NCBI RefSeq assembly: GCF_001411555.2
Contig: NC_049912.1
Location: forward strand, 27,103,722 to 27,167,721
DNA: 64,000 bases
DNA from: Juglans regia
Taxonomy: Eukaryota > Streptophyta > Magnoliopsida > Fagales > Juglandaceae
Direction: 5' to 3'
This document shows positions 59,401-64,000 of this stretch, one piece after another; position 1 is the first letter of the stretch; every line of letters begins with the position of its first letter. The notes beneath the pieces were generated by a model that saw only the letters and a program-made list of their open reading frames with translations, did no database searches and was not told the origin of the DNA. Position numbers and translations under genes: made by a program.

Positions 59401-62400
59401 GTTCTTCCCAAGTGTCCCGCCCTCATCACACGCTTCGGACTTATAAGATATGAAAAATCAATGTTATTAATTTATTCAAAAAATTATTAAATATATTATA
59501 TACTAATACTATCATCATATTCTAAGTTCACTATGGTTAATTAGGTAGTATTGTCCGTACCAAGTTTTGATTTTTTTTTTAAATAAAAAAATAATCCGTA
59601 AGTGATGAAATTAGAATCATATTTATAAAATACAATGAAAATATTAGAATATGATCAATACAGTAAATAGCATGACTCTTTATGAATCTTACGTACCAAA
59701 TTAAACTGGAAAAGAAAAATCATGCGAAAGACTAGAGATTTATCATCAACCATGATTGAATTCATGTAATAGATCACTATGACATATAATATCATGATTT
59801 GGTCGTAAATATTTTTACTATCTATACTGGATAATGAAATTTAAAAAATATATATATAATAACGATTGAAACGTCCATTTCAATACTAGAATTGAAATAG
59901 GTGAAACATTAATTTATAATTAACTAACTAATTATCCTTCCCGTATCAAATTTAATTTTCTAAAAAGTAGAAAAATCCATCCAGTCCACTGCATGCATTG
60001 ATCTACAGTACTACTAGAGGCCTTTTCAACTATGCAATGAATAGTATCAATTATTAGGTACGTATAAGGAGATCACAGATTGTTAGGACGACGTCCTTGA
60101 AATCAGATGGGGTTTGAAGTTGTATCGTACGATAAATATTAAATAGTAAATGCTTGTGTTGTATTTTTCGAATCACCTCCATGCACTGCTGCCATGACAG
60201 CCCGAACGAAATAAATCATTCCTTCCCGCTTCAGTACAGTGTACTATAATAATAATAATTTTATTTAAAATTTTTTATACTACAAGTGACATAATTTAAT
60301 TTAAAATTTAAATTTTAAAATTTAAATCTTACAAATTAAATTATACTATATATATAGATGGTGTATAGTGTAAATATTTTCAAATAGCACTACTTATAAA
60401 AATATATGTATATGTATGTATGTATAAGCCATGATGGTATATACGTCTAAATTACGAAAAGAGATCAAGTACTACAAGTACAAAGAGATTATACAAAAGT
60501 AATTTCGTAAATTGATTGATCATCCGTTAAATCTATTTTATAATAAAAATAACTTTATGATTGACGAACCATATCATGACTTGTAAGTTTGTGAAATTAC
60601 TTAGCTTTTTTTTAACCCAAATTAATTTCGTATTTATTGTATGCAAATCCAAATCAACGGGGAGAACGCTCCGCAACAGTGGATTTATCACATAACTCAT
60701 AAGTATTAAGAGATCCGTTTGAATATATGCAAGCTTTTTTTTTTTTGAAAACATTTGATCATGTGTATATACCTTGTACTTAATCATGGACTTGGCCAAG
60801 ATCTTTCAAAATTTGATCATCTGATCTTCGGGATGACATAACTGAAAATAACGTTGAACGACGCGCGCGGTATAATGATTGCATGGTGGTCTATTTTTTA
60901 GGTAGAAATTAATAAAATATAAAAACGAGGATATGGAATTTCAACGTAATTGAAATTAATTGATCGATCGAGGAAGAAGATTGCATGGGATCATGCATAT
61001 GGATCGATCGACGCTGTGAAATTAATTGAAGTCCTTTTCGTCGGTCCATCTATTAACCAATTACCAACCAGACTTGCAAATTAAGGAAATGTCATTTTCA
61101 ATATGAATCGTATGCACAATAATAATGCCCCACTCATGTCTCCTGAAAGTAAAGCCAAAATTGAGAGGTAAGGGCTAGCTAGGGTTCTTGATAGCATGAA
61201 TAAGTGATCATCAACCAAGGTCATGGGTTCATATTTTCGATCGTCAGTTTGTCAGAATTATTTTCTCCTTTTTAATGGTACATATATATAATATAGTACG
61301 CATGACCGGAGTTGGCAGGAAGAATATGATGAGTTGTTTCAATTAAATATCCGACATGTGTAGTTTTTTTTTATTTTTTTGTTAAAAAGGAGACATGTCA
61401 TAATCTACTTTTTATACGATCGAGTTTCATGATTTTATTTAAAGGGCTTTGTACAAAATTATTTTCGATGTTATCTAAACAATGTGCATATTGTCTAGTA
61501 CCTTAGCTCAGGTTGTCGGAATTGTTTTCTCATTTCAAATCGTAAATAGCGCGCACGCAGCTGCATGGTAGGAGTAGTAGCTAGGTACTACGTTGGTACG
61601 TTCGTACGTATAGATGAAATGCATGAGATGAAAAATTAAATTGGGTAATTGAAATTTCATTAGCCAAAAGATCATGAGTAGTACTACAGCTCCTTGTACA
61701 AAAACATCGTCATTCAACAATGCTACGTACGTGAACATTACTGATCCAGAACAGCAAAAACAACCCCATGCAGTATTAATAACAACACAACGACACAGAA
61801 ATTACAATTAAAGCATCACAGTAGTACAACTACAATTTGCTAATTAAACAGCGCAACAAACAAACAAAAGATCAAATCATGTTGTGGTACTATATATATA
61901 TATATATATATATGTCGTATGTATCGATTATTAATTGGCCGACCACCAGTCACCACTATGTAAAACAATGTGCTTGCATGCGGCTAGCTACCTTCACTTT
62001 TGCTTCAGTACTTCTTCTTTTCTTCGTCACAATCAACAACCATAATACATAATAATTGCGGCCTATTTTGTCCAATCAAGGGTTAGCTTTAACGTACATC
62101 TTTCTAAGTCCGAAACAAAGACCTAGCTCTTCATATTTATGTGTGAGATGAGCAGCTAGAGATCATAAAGAAGGACATGGATGGATGTGTGATATATATG
62201 CGGTCGGTTGGCTTCCAGTACTGTTTGGAAATGAGCAGGTATAAAATCTTTTCAAGAAAAACAAGGATCAAAAGAAGGCCAGGGAAAAAAATCCACGAAA
62301 GGAAGAGGCGACAGAGTAGCAGAGGCCGGCCTGGCCTAGTACTATAGGGAGGGGAGAATTAGGTCAAGGAACCGATCCCCCGTCACAAAGTAGCACCTAA

Positions 62401-62572
62401 AAGAAATGACTTAATTCTCCTAATTAGGATGAGTAGTGAACTTTATGTAACGGCCGGTGGTCATGGAGAAATAAAATGACGGAAGAGACGAAACGTACGC
62501 ATCATGAGTGAGATGATAAGAAGAAAGGAAAATGTTAAAAAGGTCCCGTGAGTTTGCTCCATCAATCTTGTC

Positions 62573-62822
62573 TGTTGAAATATAGAGAATTCTGGAGAAT
62601 CATATAAATGTATATTTTTGTGTATATCAAACTATACAAAGGAAGCCTATATATAGTGAAATATGGCCAAAGCAAATAAGGAAATACAATTAAAAGGAAA
62701 GATTCTAACCTAGCATAATTACAGGAAATTAAAGATATGATCTAGCTAGCATAATTCTAGAAAATTAAGGATATGATCTAATATTCTAGGTATATTCTAA
62801 GATACAAATATATACACTAACA
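62573..62822 (-). repeat. 3' LTR of a Ty1/copia element
   Basis: Read on the minus strand the block runs TGTTAGTGTATATATTTG (from 62822) to TATATTTCAACA (62573), the TG...CA ends of an LTR, 250 bp. A purine-rich tract (TTTGAGCGAGGG) lies directly upstream, as expected for the polypurine primer. The partner LTR would be beyond the right edge. Confidence 0.8.
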
Positions 62823-64000
62823 ACCCTCGCTCAAACTCTTGGTGGCAAAGTGATCAACTGGAATTTGAAAACAAGATCACCAAGCTGACCAGGTGAATGT
62901 GATTTGGTAAAAATGTCAGCAAGATTATCTTTAGAAGAAACTTGAATGTAACTGGAGGACACTATGTTGAAGATGATGGCTAATGAAGTGATAATTAATC
63001 TCAGTATGTTTGGTACACTCGTGAAACACATCATTGTGCGCAATCTAGATGGTACTATGATTGTCATAGTGAAGATGAGAACTTATTGATTGAGGAACGC
63101 ATATCTTTTAGAAGCTAGCGTAACCATAAAAGTTCAGATGTCGTATCAACAAGGACACGATACTCAACCTTAATTAGTGCTAGGACGGGAAACAACGGAC
63201 TGTTTCTTACTACACCATGAAATCAAAGAAGTACTAAGTAAGAAACAATAACCAGTGGTGGAGCGACGATCAGTAGGATCATGCTAGTCTAATTTGCATT
63301 AGAATAGGCTTGGAGCTCCAGAAAAGGGTGAGATGAGAAGTTTAGACCATGAAACAGAGTACCCTTGATGTAGCATAAAATTCAAAGAACTGCAGTAAAA
63401 TGGGTAGACCGAGGCGCGCTCATAAATTGACTGACCAGACGAACAACATATGAAATGTCATGCATGGTGACAGTAAGAAAAATGAGACTGTCAACTAACT
63501 GTCGATAAAGTGTTGCATCTGCAAGTGGGGAACCGTCAGTGGCCAGGAGCTTAGTATTATACTCAAGTGGACTAGTGGTTATCTTGTTATCTGTCAACCC
63601 AGCTTTGGAAAGTAAATCAGAGGTATACTTGGCTTGAGTGAGATAATAACCATCCTGACTTGAAGTAACTTCAAGGTCGAGGAAGTAGTTAAGATGTCCC
63701 AAATCCTTCATCTCAAAATTATGACTAAGAAAAGTTTAAAGATCTCGAATACATCAATATCATCACCAGTAATAATTATATCGTCTACATAAACAAGAAG
63801 AAGGATAGTACTTGTCCCAATAGTGTGAAGAAAGAGTGTAAAATCATATGGGCTAGAAAGAAAGCCTTGTTGAGAAACCACTGACTAAAATTTTTCAAAC
63901 CAAGCTTGAGGTGCCTGTTTGAGCCCATAAAGTGCGCAACGAAGACGACAAACTTTATGTGGAGGATGCTCATAGCCAGGTGGAGGCTGCATGTAAACTT
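62823..64000 (-). pseudogene. Ty1/copia pol fragment (reverse transcriptase, RNase H), decayed, runs off the edge
   Basis: On the minus strand: reverse transcriptase motif VYVDDIII (about 63795-63770), then a frameshift, MKDLGHLNYFLDLEVTSSQD and LTQAKYTSDLLSKAGL (63711-63600), then RNase H remnants (about 63300-63120: DRRSTTGYCF-like and SWCSKKQSVV-like), then VSSKDNLADIFTKSHSPGQL (about 62945-62886) just before the LTR. Several frameshifts and stops break it, so it is inactive. Gag, protease and integrase would lie outside the window. Confidence 0.9.

Larger units (their letters stand above)
55444..62572. other. Gene-poor AT-rich region with MITEs
   Basis: MITE copies lie at 55751-55959, about 55978-56169 and about 56283-56462. 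The rest is AT-rich with homopolymer runs, a (TA)n run near 61891-61911, and short repeats shared with other parts of the window (e.g. CTATTTTATAATAAAAATAA near 59110 and 60532). Short frames at 56544-56756, 57533-57760, 60533-60799 and 61535-61738 have no recognisable domain, and I call no gene. Confidence 0.5.

Noticed and set aside
1..64000. CRISPR array, bacterial operon, phage or toxin system
   Set aside because: No regular direct repeats with unique spacers, no bacterial gene structure; all real genes are spliced or plant-type nuclear genes.

Overview
The window is nuclear DNA from a woody eudicot, most likely Fagales such as a walnut/hickory relative or an oak. The evidence is spliceosomal GT-AG genes with angiosperm-specific families, an AT-rich background, and dense short transposons of a type I associate with those trees. 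The family-level guess is inference. There is no bacterial, organellar or viral gene block.

Layout. 1-6.2 kb is a transposon nest: an hAT-type element (712-3978) with a second hAT-type element inserted in it (1119-2975), then a poly(A)-tailed retroposon (4253-5102). A tRNA-Lys(CTT) lies at 6197-6269 on the minus strand. A 16-exon casein-kinase-1-like kinase gene of the MLK/EL1 type runs 7606-12687 (+), followed by an intronless DUF1677 gene at 14868-15437 (+). An 18-exon class III HD-ZIP regulator, ATHB-15/CORONA type, runs 24996-17079 (-), with an intron-split miR165/166 site. 26-35 kb is gene-poor, with MITEs and a decayed LINE (29178-30985). SEC13 lies at 35869-36774 (+), a two-exon GATA factor at 41081-42622 (+), an unrecognised three-exon small gene at 45137-45733 (+) and the nucleoporin NUP35 at 47611-49891 (+). 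A Mutator-like non-autonomous element sits at 50903-51884. An ankyrin/PGG membrane protein gene runs 55443-52952 (-). From 55.5 kb to 62.5 kb I see no gene. The right edge (62573-64000) holds the 3' part of a decayed Ty1/copia element with its LTR.

The genes are ordinary single-copy-style plant genes with no shared pathway; nothing resembles an operon or a biosynthetic cluster. I reconstructed exons by hand from the GT/AG sites and reading frame. Total coding lengths come out as whole codons: kinase 699 aa, HD-ZIP III 837 aa, SEC13 301 aa, GATA 336 aa, NUP35 331 aa, ankyrin 653 aa, small gene 110 aa.

I did not find a convincing new molecular system. The best leads are the nested hAT pair with intact target duplications, a cluster of six G-box hexamers at 38486-39149, three imperfect tandem repeats in the HD-ZIP III leader, two uORFs at the kinase start, and the orphan three-exon gene.
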